Positions 35,801-43,591 of a DNA stretch of 64,000 nucleotides are shown here, piece by piece. Made by a program: the position numbers and the translations under genes. The notes beneath the pieces were generated by a model. It saw only the letters and a program-made list of their open reading frames with translations. It searched no databases and had not been told where the DNA came from. Where the stretch lies: positions 124,001-188,000 of the forward strand of contig NZ_JACZZA010000011.1 of NCBI RefSeq assembly GCF_014863405.1, read 5' to 3'. This DNA is from Dyella acidiphila (GTDB lineage: Bacteria; Pseudomonadota; Gammaproteobacteria; Xanthomonadales; Rhodanobacteraceae). Each line of letters opens with the position of its first letter. Position 1 is the stretch's first letter.

Positions 35801-36025
35801 TCGGCCGGTCTGCCGATCTACATGCAGCCGTACAACCAGATCGACCTGAATGGCGATTACGAGATCACCAAGCACCTGATGGTGACTGCGTCGGTGATCA
35901 ACCTCACGCGTGCCACCTCCCGCCAGTACCTGGGCAGCGACACCTCGCAGCGGCTGTATCAGCTCGAGTATGCCGGGCGCCAGTACTACGTGGGACTCAC
36001 GTACAAGTTCGGAGACGGCGGCTGA
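32840..36025 (+). CDS. TonB-dependent receptor (glycan type)
   Basis: 1061 residues; GGGGAG lies 12 bp before ATG 32840. A signal peptide (AALSLAILSAGGCLGVPALAVA, cut after about 36) is followed by a Thr/Ala then Lys/Asp-rich spacer, a TonB-box-like LQTVVVSSFR (about 79-88), and a plug domain (IADALAHVPGVVISRDAGEGKTVSIRG in two parts, ARLDEGGIGGVVDLHTRRP). The barrel is long and ends in VGLTYKFGDGG, without the usual terminal aromatic, though a Phe lies four residues earlier. It belongs to the same carbohydrate-uptake class as the first receptor. Placed before a GH92 alpha-mannosidase, it may import mannose-rich oligosaccharides (context inference). Confidence 0.9.
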   Translation: MTYLSRVSTRKPLYAALSLAILSAGGCLGVPALAVAAQTTPPTATQTATPASATDNATAKKSDKDKDKNKDADGKKPTTLQTVVVSSFRQSIDQNMQDKRDSNAVVEVINAQNISQFPAKNIADALAHVPGVVISRDAGEGKTVSIRGLSPELTLTELNGNYVASADTSDGLSRSFNYTLMPSNMFSDIKLYKSQEARLDEGGIGGVVDLHTRRPLEMPANDGFISVNAAGADNNGKTTPQVSALWSWRNKAQTFGVLLGGTYQDRHDTDDIANASSWHWWDNNCTSFATCTSPPVNVRGQQFGSSVEPNIDLWPGGGVTDQAGKSYSGYWMPQQFSTSKSQLDLKTKGLQATFQFKPTSNFLLTGNYFRFQRQQDQITNTVEIPEWGLPTGSYADQQGNLLAPNGLTFDPSHTIVTGASYQLPNAGQGCNSLTNPVTGAQRQAVDVCSSQTPWITGNYSIEKATSQSINLEGEWDGDGNLSATFNVGRTWATGGPSVEFSMAAKPRNFVNGQWVDGSQISQWTLNNTPTLTASPNTLQNMLTGAGQVDLGSTGSNFINTDTSQNFAQVDFTWAFDSSWMQSLQFGFKYRDNHAHQENNEDRWYCPGTTEQFQTCDPNAGNLPANFLEPYLLDGHTPAFNDNIFPAINFPAYYNYLNQTYTSVVLHHPEDQSFVGESISAAYVQANFDTGTVRGNVGLRFVSTLQNLTVADEITTNNAVYYHSPQGAILICPTTGVNIAGGPCAPGDFEYLPQEQAVVESFTNASTSKRYNKALPSFNIAWTLPNDIVLRAAGSQAMARANYTDLAQLGSLTNDTQAYYDDRKQFGAPLPGWYGSGANADLKPFTATQFDLAGEWYYAPESVVGVDLFQKTVKNFVVPVTINNTTVDVDGTATPFMQYSTNANGRSGTSKGVELYTQHTFPFGIGYIANYTLNKTNETSVSFGDTQVGKSELIGSAKYAANISLFYEKNGLLLRATSNWTGRTMEGLSAGLPIYMQPYNQIDLNGDYEITKHLMVTASVINLTRATSRQYLGSDTSQRLYQLEYAGRQYYVGLTYKFGDGG

Positions 36026-36035
36026 AAAAACCATG

Positions 36036-36066
36036 CGTGGAGCCAGGCGCGCTGCCTGGCTCCACG
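36036..36066 (+). terminator. Stem-loop behind the TonB receptor
   Basis: CGTGGAGCCAGGC (36036-36048) pairs perfectly with 36054-36066 over a 5-base loop, 11 bp after the receptor stop. It has no T-run, so it may be a partial terminator or stabiliser that lets some transcripts reach GH92. Confidence 0.6.
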
Positions 36067-36218
36067 ATGTCGCACGATCAGTCCATCTCCCAACACCGTC
36101 ACCTCGCCACTCTCACCCTCCCCTCCCACCGTCTCCTCGTTCCCACCATCTCCTCATCTCCCACCGTCATGCTCACCTCCGTCATCCTCGCTTCTCATCG
36201 TCATCTTCACTTCTCACC

Positions 36219-36294
36219 GTCATCCCGGCGAAGGCCGGGACCCAGTGACTTCGATGCATCAAAGACGCTGGGTCCCGGCCTTCGCCGGGATGAC
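36219..36294. repeat. Perfect 27-bp inverted repeat (REP/ITR palindrome)
   Basis: The arms 36219-36245 and 36268-36294 are exact inverted copies (core ATCCCGGCGAAGGCCGGGA) around a 22-bp centre. Related copies lie at 10814-10892 and, as a smaller version, at 38925-38954. Such elements are common, probably immobile or RAYT-mobilised chromosomal palindromes. No RAYT transposase is in the window. Confidence 0.8.
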
Positions 36295-36437
36295 GATGAA
36301 GTAAAGCGGGATGACGATGAAGTAAGGCGGTATGACCGTGAAGTAAGACGGTATGACCGTGAAATAAAGCGGCATGACGGTGAAATAAAGCGTAATGCCG
36401 ATGAAATAAAAGGGGATGCGAGTGGAAATAAAGGCGG
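36290..36437 (+). repeat. 21-bp tandem repeat, six units plus a decayed seventh
   Basis: Units start at 36290, 36311, 36332, 36353, 36374 and 36395, each 21 bp, with consensus ATGACSRTGAARTAARRCGGN; a seventh, altered unit begins at 36416. Identity falls from left to right, so the array seems to have grown from the edge of the adjacent palindrome, whose last bases (ATGAC) are the start of unit one. In-frame TAA codons exclude a peptide on this strand. The mirror region at 36100-36218 has degenerate TCACCGTCAT pieces, the reverse complement of the unit. Confidence 0.85.
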
Positions 36438-36492
36438 ATGGCAGAGAGGTGACCAGAAGGCAACGCCGCATGCCAGTTGCCAGGAGTAGCTC

Positions 36493-38904
36493 ATGATTTC
36501 GTTTCTCATCCGCGTTCGTCGCCGCCTCGCTTCGACGCACAAGCCATCGAGCGTGCTTCTCACGCTGCTGGCGATGGCCGCACTTGGCAACATCGGCGCG
36601 GGTCTCGCGCAGAACCCCACAACACCGCAGTCCGCCACGCCGCAGCCCGTCGACGCAGCCAATCCGCTGGTCGGCACCGCAGCGCTGGACCAGCCGTCGC
36701 TGATCGGCAATGCGCCACCGCCGGGCGAGCTGCTGTATTCGGGCATGACCTCGCCAGCCGCTGCCCTGCCGCAGAGCGCCACCGAGACGGCGCCGGTCAA
36801 CGTCAATGTCGATCTCAGCTATCCCGCCGGCGTGGCCACGCCCTACTACTACGCCAAGCCGACCATGATCGGCTTCACCGGCGGCGGCGGTTCGACCTAC
36901 GGCGGCCGCGCCGGACCGATGATCATGCCGGTGGTGGGCGACTGGACCGTGCCGCCGGACTATGCGCAGTCGTATTACGACAAGGCCAGCGAGAAAGCCT
37001 CGCCCGGCTACTACAGCGTCGATCTCGCCACCTTCCACACGCGCGTGGAGCTGACGGCGACGCAGTGGACCAGCCTGATGCGTTTCACTTTTCCGGCCAG
37101 CCACCAGGCCAACGTCATCATCAACCTGCGTCGCCCCGGTGGCGACGTGGAAGTGGTGGATGAGCGCACCGTGCGCGGCGTCGCCGCCGCCGGGCACGGG
37201 CATGACGATGCGGACGGTCCCTGGTTCGTCGCCGAATTTTCGCGGCCGTTCACCCGCTTCGGCACCTTCCGCGCCAATCGCGACAATCCCGGCTACGGCA
37301 TTGGCGACCAGGATGTTCAGGCAGGCCGGCGCAACGTATCCGGCAGCTATGCCGGCGCGTATGTCACCTTCGACACGCAGGCTGGCGAACAGGTACTGGT
37401 GAAAATCGCCCACGGCCACAGCGCCGACGAAGCCGAACAGCGGCTGCGCGCCGAAGATCCGGATGGGGATTTCGCGCGCGTGCAGGCACAGGCGCGCGCA
37501 GCCTGGGCACAGTTGCTAGACCGCGTCGAAGTCAGCGGTGGCACCGCCAGGCAGCGCATGCTGTTCTACTCCACGCTGTACCACTCCTTCGCCAGTCCAC
37601 GGCTGGTCGCGCGCAAGGGCGAGCACTTCACCGACGCCGCCGGCCAGATGCAGGTCGCCGCCTACGATCGCTACGGACCGGTGCCGTTCTGGGATACCGG
37701 CCGCAACCAGATCGCACTGTTGATGCTGCTCGAACCCAAGGTCGTGCAGGACATCATGCATTCCGAACTGGACCGTGCACGCGAACGTGGCTACATGGAT
37801 ACCTCCTTCCATGGCGATCACGCGGTATTCCTCTACGACGGCGCCTGGCAGCGCGGCATTCCGTTCGACTACGCCGCGGCCTATACGTATCTGCGCAAGA
37901 ACGCCACCGATCCGAACGGACCGCGCGGCTACCTGGCCGAATACATCAAGAACGGCTGGATCGCCGACATCATTCCGCCGGGCAATCCCAGCCCGCCCTA
38001 TGCCGGCGGCAAGGCCGGCGCCGCCACCACGCTCGAATACGCCTGGGACGATCACGCGCTGGCGGATATGGCGCGACGGCTCGGCAACACTAGCGACGCG
38101 CAGATGTTTCTGCAGCGCGCCGGCAACTACCGCAACGTGTTCGATCCGTCGATCGGTTTTGTCCGCGGCCGCACGGCGGATGGCAAGTGGATTGCGCCGT
38201 TCGATCCAGGCGAGCCGTACTACAACTTCATGATGAAGGAAGCTTCCGGCTGGTCCACGCTGTGGCTGGTGCCGCATGACGTGCAGGGCCTGATCGACCT
38301 GCTCGGCGGACGCGCGGCATTCAATGCCAAGCTCGATGCCTTCTTCTCCACGCCCTACCAGGCCAAGGGCGTCTGCCGCGATTGCACCGGCTTGATCGGC
38401 CAATACGTGCAAGGCAACCAGCCGGACCAGCAGGCGGCATATCTCTACGCCTGGAGCGGCCAACCGTGGAAAACCCAGGCGCTGACGCGGCGCATCCTCG
38501 CCGATCTCTACGGCAGCGACGCCAGCGGCTACGGCTTCCCGGGCATGGACGACCAGGGCTCGACCTCATCGTGGTACGTGCTCAGCGCGATGGGCTTCTA
38601 CCCGGTCGATCCGTCCACGCCCGACTACATCCTCGGCAGTCCGATCTTCGACCGGGTGCGCCTGCAGCTGGGCAATGGCAAGGTGCTGGAGATCGTCGCG
38701 CGCAACAACTCGGCGCGGAATATCTACATCCAGTCGGCAACGCTCAACGGCAAGCCGTGGACCAAGCCGTGGTTCAGTCATGCCGACATTGCGAATGGCG
38801 CCAGCCTGGTGCTGACCATGGGGCCCGAGCCGAACAAGGCATGGGGTGCTGCGGTGTCCGATGCACCGCCCTCGATGTCGCCGGCGAAAAACCAGGCGCG
38901 TTGA
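36493..38904 (+). CDS. Secreted GH92 alpha-mannosidase
   Basis: 803 residues from ATG 36493, with CAGGAG 6 bp upstream. A signal peptide (SVLLTLLAMAALGNIGAGLA, cut after about 40) is followed by the N-terminal beta-sandwich (about 55-300) and the helical catalytic domain. Family marks are YHSFASPRLV, FWDTGRNQIALLML, DTSFHGDHAV and GFPGMDDQGSTSSWYVLSAMGFYPV. The last holds the acidic pair used as general base in calcium-dependent GH92 enzymes. It should remove alpha-linked mannose from N-glycans or mannan. It follows the TonB receptor on the same strand across the 467-bp repeat region. Linkage specificity cannot be read. Confidence 0.92.
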   Translation: MISFLIRVRRRLASTHKPSSVLLTLLAMAALGNIGAGLAQNPTTPQSATPQPVDAANPLVGTAALDQPSLIGNAPPPGELLYSGMTSPAAALPQSATETAPVNVNVDLSYPAGVATPYYYAKPTMIGFTGGGGSTYGGRAGPMIMPVVGDWTVPPDYAQSYYDKASEKASPGYYSVDLATFHTRVELTATQWTSLMRFTFPASHQANVIINLRRPGGDVEVVDERTVRGVAAAGHGHDDADGPWFVAEFSRPFTRFGTFRANRDNPGYGIGDQDVQAGRRNVSGSYAGAYVTFDTQAGEQVLVKIAHGHSADEAEQRLRAEDPDGDFARVQAQARAAWAQLLDRVEVSGGTARQRMLFYSTLYHSFASPRLVARKGEHFTDAAGQMQVAAYDRYGPVPFWDTGRNQIALLMLLEPKVVQDIMHSELDRARERGYMDTSFHGDHAVFLYDGAWQRGIPFDYAAAYTYLRKNATDPNGPRGYLAEYIKNGWIADIIPPGNPSPPYAGGKAGAATTLEYAWDDHALADMARRLGNTSDAQMFLQRAGNYRNVFDPSIGFVRGRTADGKWIAPFDPGEPYYNFMMKEASGWSTLWLVPHDVQGLIDLLGGRAAFNAKLDAFFSTPYQAKGVCRDCTGLIGQYVQGNQPDQQAAYLYAWSGQPWKTQALTRRILADLYGSDASGYGFPGMDDQGSTSSWYVLSAMGFYPVDPSTPDYILGSPIFDRVRLQLGNGKVLEIVARNNSARNIYIQSATLNGKPWTKPWFSHADIANGASLVLTMGPEPNKAWGAAVSDAPPSMSPAKNQAR

Positions 38905-38924
38905 AAACCACCCATCTTGGCGCA

Positions 38925-38954
38925 CCGTCATTCCGGCCCGAGCCGGAATGACGG
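38925..38954. terminator. Convergent palindromic terminator
   Basis: CCGTCATTCCGGC (38925-38937) and its exact inverse (38942-38954) with a 4-base loop lie between the GH92 stop and the stop of the hydroxylase gene. It is a short member of the GTCAT-CCGG palindrome family seen elsewhere in the window. Confidence 0.7.
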
Positions 38955-38960
38955 CACATC

Positions 38961-39983
38961 TCAGGCCTTGCCCGCCTGGATGCTTACGTCCGCATGCGGC
39001 TCCGCGCCCGTCAGCAACGCGGCCTTGGCCGCCTTAGCGGTGTGGTGATTGCCGTCGTGGCTCCAGCCCGGCGGCATCAGCAGATACAGCAGCTTGTTGC
39101 GCAGCCCCGGCGCCCGCCATACATCCCGGCCAAGCAACCAGAATTCGCCGAGATAGGCATCCAGCACGCTGTAAGGTTTTACCGGCCGCGTAATGCCGTA
39201 TTCAATCCGCGTATCTTCCTGCACCTCCATATAGGTACCGAAGACGCGATCCCAGATCGGCAGCAGGTTGCAGAAATTGGTATCCATGTAGAGCACGTTG
39301 CGCGCGTGATGCACGCGGTGGTGCGAGGGCGTCAACACCATGCGATAGAACATCCCCAGCTTGCCCTGCGGCAGCACGTTCTCGCCGAGGTGGATGAAGC
39401 TGCCCCAGAAGCTGTCGATGATCATGATCAGGATCAGCAACGGCGGACTCACGCCCAGCAGCATGCAGATGCTGGTGCGCACGAAGTCGGCATAGATGCC
39501 TTCGAGAAAAATATGCGCGTAGTTCACCGACAGATTCATCGCCACCGGCGCATGGTGGGTGGAGTGCAGGCACCACAGCAGGCGCACCTTGTGCGCCAGA
39601 AAGTGATAGACGAAATGGGCCAGCTCCCAGGCCACATAGCCATACAGCAGGCCGTACCAGCTAAGCCCGGCCTGGAACAGCGCAAAGCGGTTGAACAGGC
39701 CGATGCACAGACTTACCGTGGCCAGGTTGATAAAGCTGCCGATAAAGCGGTTCAGCACCATCACCAGCAGCGGAACCTGGTAATCCTCGCGCCGGGTCCG
39801 GCGCAGCACGATGCCCCGGCCAAGTTCGAACACCAGCAGCAGCGGGATGATGGGCGCGATCAGGCTGCCGAAACCATCTACGGTAAGCAGGCTGCGATAA
39901 TCTCCGGACGCGAACAGCTCCAGCCACGGTTTCAGGCTGAAGAAGCCCATCAACTGGTCGCGGATCCAATCCAGGATATTCAT
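38961..39983 (-). CDS. Membrane fatty acid hydroxylase / sterol desaturase family protein
   Basis: 340 residues from ATG 39983 (a GTG precedes it in frame). Four or more hydrophobic segments surround a histidine-rich di-iron site: HFVYHFLAH, HSTHH and SHHRVHH are the expected clusters of the ERG3/FA-hydroxylase superfamily. Members add or remove hydrogens on lipid or carotenoid chains at the membrane. It is divergent from the phosphopantetheinyl transferase gene at the edge of the NRPS/PKS cluster, with a 211-bp promoter region between. It might tailor the product or only border it. The substrate is unknown. Confidence 0.85.
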   Translation of the reverse strand: MNILDWIRDQLMGFFSLKPWLELFASGDYRSLLTVDGFGSLIAPIIPLLLVFELGRGIVLRRTRREDYQVPLLVMVLNRFIGSFINLATVSLCIGLFNRFALFQAGLSWYGLLYGYVAWELAHFVYHFLAHKVRLLWCLHSTHHAPVAMNLSVNYAHIFLEGIYADFVRTSICMLLGVSPPLLILIMIIDSFWGSFIHLGENVLPQGKLGMFYRMVLTPSHHRVHHARNVLYMDTNFCNLLPIWDRVFGTYMEVQEDTRIEYGITRPVKPYSVLDAYLGEFWLLGRDVWRAPGLRNKLLYLLMPPGWSHDGNHHTAKAAKAALLTGAEPHADVSIQAGKA

Positions 39984-40194
39984 CACAGGCAGACCTTGGG
40001 AGCATGAAATGCCGTTTCTTCGGGCAATTTGTCACGATCCAAGTAGCCGTGCAAGCCATCTTGCCTGCGCCGCTTGCGTGCAGAAAAGGTGATGTCCTGC
40101 AAACTCACGTAGCCTTTACATAGCTCTCGCTCAAGCTCGGCGCGCTGCCGAGCTGGAACATCGGCATCCCACTGCATTCAAGCTGACGACATTC

Positions 40195-40938
40195 ATGCCC
40201 TCCTCCTCTTTCCGGCACACCGAAGGCAGTGACCCGCCATCCGCGGCGCCGGTGCGCAGACAAGTGACGCTGGCGGCAGAGCCACAGCCGCTGCTTGTGC
40301 ATGTGATCGAATTTCCGCACGACGGGCTGGTGCCCGGCGCATTTGCGCAGGCCGGCATCGCCTGCCCTGAAGCGATCCAGCGCAGCGTGTACAAGCGGCA
40401 GCTCGAATTTTTCTTCGGCCGCCTGGCTGCCCGCGACGCGCTCGCCACGCTGGGGCTGGCGCACGAACACGTTGCGCTGGGCGCCCAGCGGCAGCCGGTC
40501 TGGCCGAGTGACGTGATCGGCAGCATTACGCATACGCACAGCGTGGCGGCAGCGGTGGCGCAGCGGCCCGGCGCCTACCGCGGCATCGGCATCGATGCAG
40601 AACAACTGATCGACGAGCCAACCTGCCAGTCGGTGGCCAGTACGGTGGCCGGGCCGCAGGAGCTGGATTACCTGCGTGCGCTGCCGGAGCTTTCATGGCA
40701 AGCCGCACTGACCATCGTGTTTTCGGCCAAGGAAAGTTTCTACAAGGCGGTCTATGCGAACGTCGGCCGCATTTTCGATTTCTCCGCCGTGCACGTAGTG
40801 AAACTAGACAGTGCGCGGCAACGGCTCACCCTGATGCTGGCGGAAGACTTGAACGATCGATTCCGCCGCGGCCAGGCGTACGAAGCCGGCTTCACTTTTA
40901 TCCGGCCCGATACCGTGCTCACCCATGTGGTGTGGTGA
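40195..40938 (+). CDS. 4'-phosphopantetheinyl transferase (EntD/Sfp type)
   Basis: 247 residues. The motifs are GSITHTHS (about residue 104, P1-like), GIGIDAEQ (about 126-133, metal-binding Asp) and FSAKESFYKAVY (about 182-193, with the W/F-SxKExxxK signature). The enzyme moves phosphopantetheine from CoA to a Ser of carrier proteins. Five carrier domains of the adjacent NRPS/PKS genes need this. It is the first gene of a three-gene operon with the free adenylation enzyme and the racemase, which supports a dedicated role. No strong ribosome site is visible before ATG 40195. Confidence 0.9.
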   Translation: MPSSSFRHTEGSDPPSAAPVRRQVTLAAEPQPLLVHVIEFPHDGLVPGAFAQAGIACPEAIQRSVYKRQLEFFFGRLAARDALATLGLAHEHVALGAQRQPVWPSDVIGSITHTHSVAAAVAQRPGAYRGIGIDAEQLIDEPTCQSVASTVAGPQELDYLRALPELSWQAALTIVFSAKESFYKAVYANVGRIFDFSAVHVVKLDSARQRLTLMLAEDLNDRFRRGQAYEAGFTFIRPDTVLTHVVW

Positions 40939-41023
40939 GCACGCGGGACTTGCCCGCAGCCGCACGCTAGGATAGGTGTATCCCGATTTTCAACGAAGCC
41001 TGGTGACGCGAGGAACGTGTTTC

Positions 41024-42652
41024 ATGCCGACGTTGAACGTGTTGTCGCAGTTTTGCGCCATGGCCGGCCGCTTTGCCGACACCCTGGCGATCGAATACGA
41101 CACCTTCGAAGATGATCTGCCCGCCAGGCCCGGCATCACCTATGCCGAACTGGAACAGCGCTCGAATCAGCTGGCCCGCTGCCTGCTGCATGAAGGCGTG
41201 GCGCCCGGCATGCCGGTAGCGATCCTGGCGGAAGACGCCGGCATCGTGGTCACGGCGATGCTGGCTGTGCTGAAAGCCGGCGCCGCCTTTGTGCCGCTCG
41301 ATCCGCGGCTGCCCGCGCCGCGCATGGCTGCGATGCTGGCCCTGGCGCAGCCAGTGCTCGTACTGGCCGAAAGCGAGGCGGTGGCGGCATGGGCGCAACT
41401 CGATCCCAGCGTATCGCCGCGGCCGCCCGTGCTGGCCCTGGATAGCGTGGACGAGCTGCGCAAACACCTGCTGGACTGGCCGCTGCGCAGCGCCAACTGG
41501 CGGCACAAATCCACCGCGGCATGCCAGTTGCCGATGGATGCGGATGCTTTCTGCTACATCTTCTTCACCTCCGGCTCCACCGGTGAGCCCAAGGCGATCG
41601 CGGGCAGGTTCCAGGGCATTGGCCATTTCATTCAGTGGGAAATCGACACTTTTGGCATCACTCCGGGCACGCGCGTCAGCCAGCTGACCACGCCGTCGTT
41701 CGACGCCTTTCTGCGCGATGTTTTCACGCCGCTATGCGCGGGCGGCACGATCTGCGTGCCCAACGACCGCAAGCGGGTGATGGTGCCGGGCGAACTCGCC
41801 GCGTGGCTGGAATTGCGCGGAATCCAGTTGATGCATTGCGTGCCGACGGTGTTTCGGCTGTTGCTCGAAGATCCGGGTCCGGCCGACGCGCTGCCCGACC
41901 TGCGCTGGATTCTGCTGGCCGGCGAAACGGTGACGCCGAACGACGTGATGCGCTGGACCCAGTTGTTCGGCACACGCATTCGACTGGCCAACTTGTATGG
42001 CCCGTCGGAAACGACCATGACCAAGTTCTGCCATCTGATCGACGCCGACGACGGCCTGCGCCGCACGGTGCCGATCGGCCATCCGATCCCCGGCGCCAGC
42101 GCGATGGTGGTGGACGGACACGATCAGCTATGCACACCGGGCACGGTCGGCGAGATCTTGATTCGCACGCCGTATCGCACATTGGGCTATTACCGGCGCC
42201 CCGACCTCACCGCAGCGGCATTTGTACCCAATCCGTTTGCGCTCGACAACGAAGAAGACCTGGTCTATCGCACCGGCGACCTGGGCCGCGAATTGCCGGA
42301 CGGCAGTTTTGAGCTGGCCGGACGCCGGGATAGCCAGGTGAAGATTCGCGGCGTGCGCGTAGAGCCGAGCGAAATCGAAGACCGGCTGCGCTGCATGCCC
42401 GGTGTCGCCGATGCCGCCGTGATCGCCCGCAACGATCGGGACGGCGGCGCTTCGCTGCATGCCTACGTCGTGGCCCACGGCGAACCGCCGGTGGCGGCAT
42501 TGCGTCGCTGGGTGGCGCAGGCGCTGCCGGAAGTGATGATTCCTGCCAGCTTCACGCTGCTGGCCGCACTGCCGCGCACGCTCAGCGGCAAGGTCGACCG
42601 CCAGCTGTTGTCGGCCGCCGCCGCTCCACAACACGCGCCGCTGCCCGGTTGA
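41024..42652 (+). CDS. Stand-alone amino acid adenylation enzyme
   Basis: 542 residues from ATG 41024 (GAGGAA 8 bp upstream). It is a complete NRPS-type A domain: YIFFTSGSTGEPK (A3), LANLYGPSET (A5), YRTGDLGRELPDGSFELAGRRDSQVKIRG (A7-A8, read in parts) and the A10 Lys in LSGKVDR. There is no carrier or condensation domain. The pocket read by eye against GrsA is D-A-R-H-L-A-L-M-T-K. Asp235 indicates an alpha-amino acid, but the code matches none I know. The only carrier lacking its own A domain is in the 543-residue protein at 50924-52555, so loading that one in trans is a good guess. Confidence 0.87.
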   Translation: MPTLNVLSQFCAMAGRFADTLAIEYDTFEDDLPARPGITYAELEQRSNQLARCLLHEGVAPGMPVAILAEDAGIVVTAMLAVLKAGAAFVPLDPRLPAPRMAAMLALAQPVLVLAESEAVAAWAQLDPSVSPRPPVLALDSVDELRKHLLDWPLRSANWRHKSTAACQLPMDADAFCYIFFTSGSTGEPKAIAGRFQGIGHFIQWEIDTFGITPGTRVSQLTTPSFDAFLRDVFTPLCAGGTICVPNDRKRVMVPGELAAWLELRGIQLMHCVPTVFRLLLEDPGPADALPDLRWILLAGETVTPNDVMRWTQLFGTRIRLANLYGPSETTMTKFCHLIDADDGLRRTVPIGHPIPGASAMVVDGHDQLCTPGTVGEILIRTPYRTLGYYRRPDLTAAAFVPNPFALDNEEDLVYRTGDLGRELPDGSFELAGRRDSQVKIRGVRVEPSEIEDRLRCMPGVADAAVIARNDRDGGASLHAYVVAHGEPPVAALRRWVAQALPEVMIPASFTLLAALPRTLSGKVDRQLLSAAAAPQHAPLPG

Positions 42653-42655
42653 CGC

Positions 42656-43591
42656 ATGCGCATTTTTACCGATCACGCCGCCGTGCAGGGCGCCGTCGCC
42701 GAAGCCGAGGCGCGGATGGCTGCCGTCGCTGCCGCGCATGCACGGCGCGGCATACCGTGCACGGACCAGGTATTCGATGACGAGATCTGGCTGCTGGCGC
42801 CGCCGCAAGCAAGCGCGCCAGCGCTGCTGCTGATCGGCGGCATGGGTCCGCAAGCCGGTCTGCGCGCCTTCGCGCAAACCTGCGCACGGTTCGCGCAGAG
42901 CCGACGCATCGTATTGCTGCAAGCGTGTTCGATACCTGATCGCAGCCAGGCGGTACGCGCCGGGCTGGCCGGCGAAATCGCCGGCATGCGCGCACGCCAG
43001 AGCGTGGTGCAGGCGCTGACCGGCGCCGTGCAACACGTGCGCGAATTGGCGCAGACAGCGTCCGCCGACCTGATCGTGCTGTGCAATACCGCCCATCACT
43101 TCCTTGGCCACGTGCCCCTGCCGCCGCGCACCCGGCTGATCGACCTGGTGGATGCGGCCGCTCAGCATTGCCGCGGCATGGCTTCGGCGATTGTGCTGTC
43201 GACCTACGGCACGCGCGTCTCCGGCCTGTATCTGCGCAGCCTGGCGCAACAGCATGTGCACTGCCTGACACCGCCCGCCGAGATGGAGGCGCTGCTGGCG
43301 GATCTGGTTTACCGCGGCATCAAGGCGATGAATCCGGATTACGCCGTGGCGATGCTGCCGGTGCTGCTGCAACAGCTCGCACAATGGGCCCCGCATGCCG
43401 ACGGCCTGATCTGCGGTTGCACCGAAATTCCACTGCTGCTCGGCGCCGCACACGATGTGCACGCACCGTGGCCACTGATCGATCCGCTGAGCTGCGCGCT
43501 GGCCTGCCTTGAAGAGGATGCCGGTGCCACGGCCGCCCATCCCCTCCCGCTGGGAGAGGAGATGGGCCATGCGATGCATTACCGCAGCTGA
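42656..43591 (+). CDS. Aspartate/glutamate racemase family enzyme
   Basis: 311 residues, starting 4 bp after the adenylation gene stop. The racemase pattern is intact: GGMGPQAG near residue 61, catalytic Cys143 in LCNTAHH and Cys255 in CGCTEIPLLL. Family members interconvert L- and D-Asp or Glu through two cysteines, without cofactor. Placed in the NRPS operon, it could supply D-Glu or D-Asp as a building block. The PKS-NRPS carries a Glu-like pocket and no epimerisation domain of its own. Its 3' end overlaps the convergent PKS-NRPS gene by 13 bp. A hydantoin or maleate relative is possible but less likely. Confidence 0.85.
   Translation: MRIFTDHAAVQGAVAEAEARMAAVAAAHARRGIPCTDQVFDDEIWLLAPPQASAPALLLIGGMGPQAGLRAFAQTCARFAQSRRIVLLQACSIPDRSQAVRAGLAGEIAGMRARQSVVQALTGAVQHVRELAQTASADLIVLCNTAHHFLGHVPLPPRTRLIDLVDAAAQHCRGMASAIVLSTYGTRVSGLYLRSLAQQHVHCLTPPAEMEALLADLVYRGIKAMNPDYAVAMLPVLLQQLAQWAPHADGLICGCTEIPLLLGAAHDVHAPWPLIDPLSCALACLEEDAGATAAHPLPLGEEMGHAMHYRS

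Noticed and set aside
36290-36437. CRISPR-like array
   Set aside because: Units of 21 bp follow each other without spacers and diverge gradually; no cas genes.
36182-36463. Possible repeat protein with LLHRHPA-like heptads on the minus strand
   Set aside because: The heptads are just the 21-bp DNA repeats read in an open frame; no ribosome site, and it runs into a REP palindrome.
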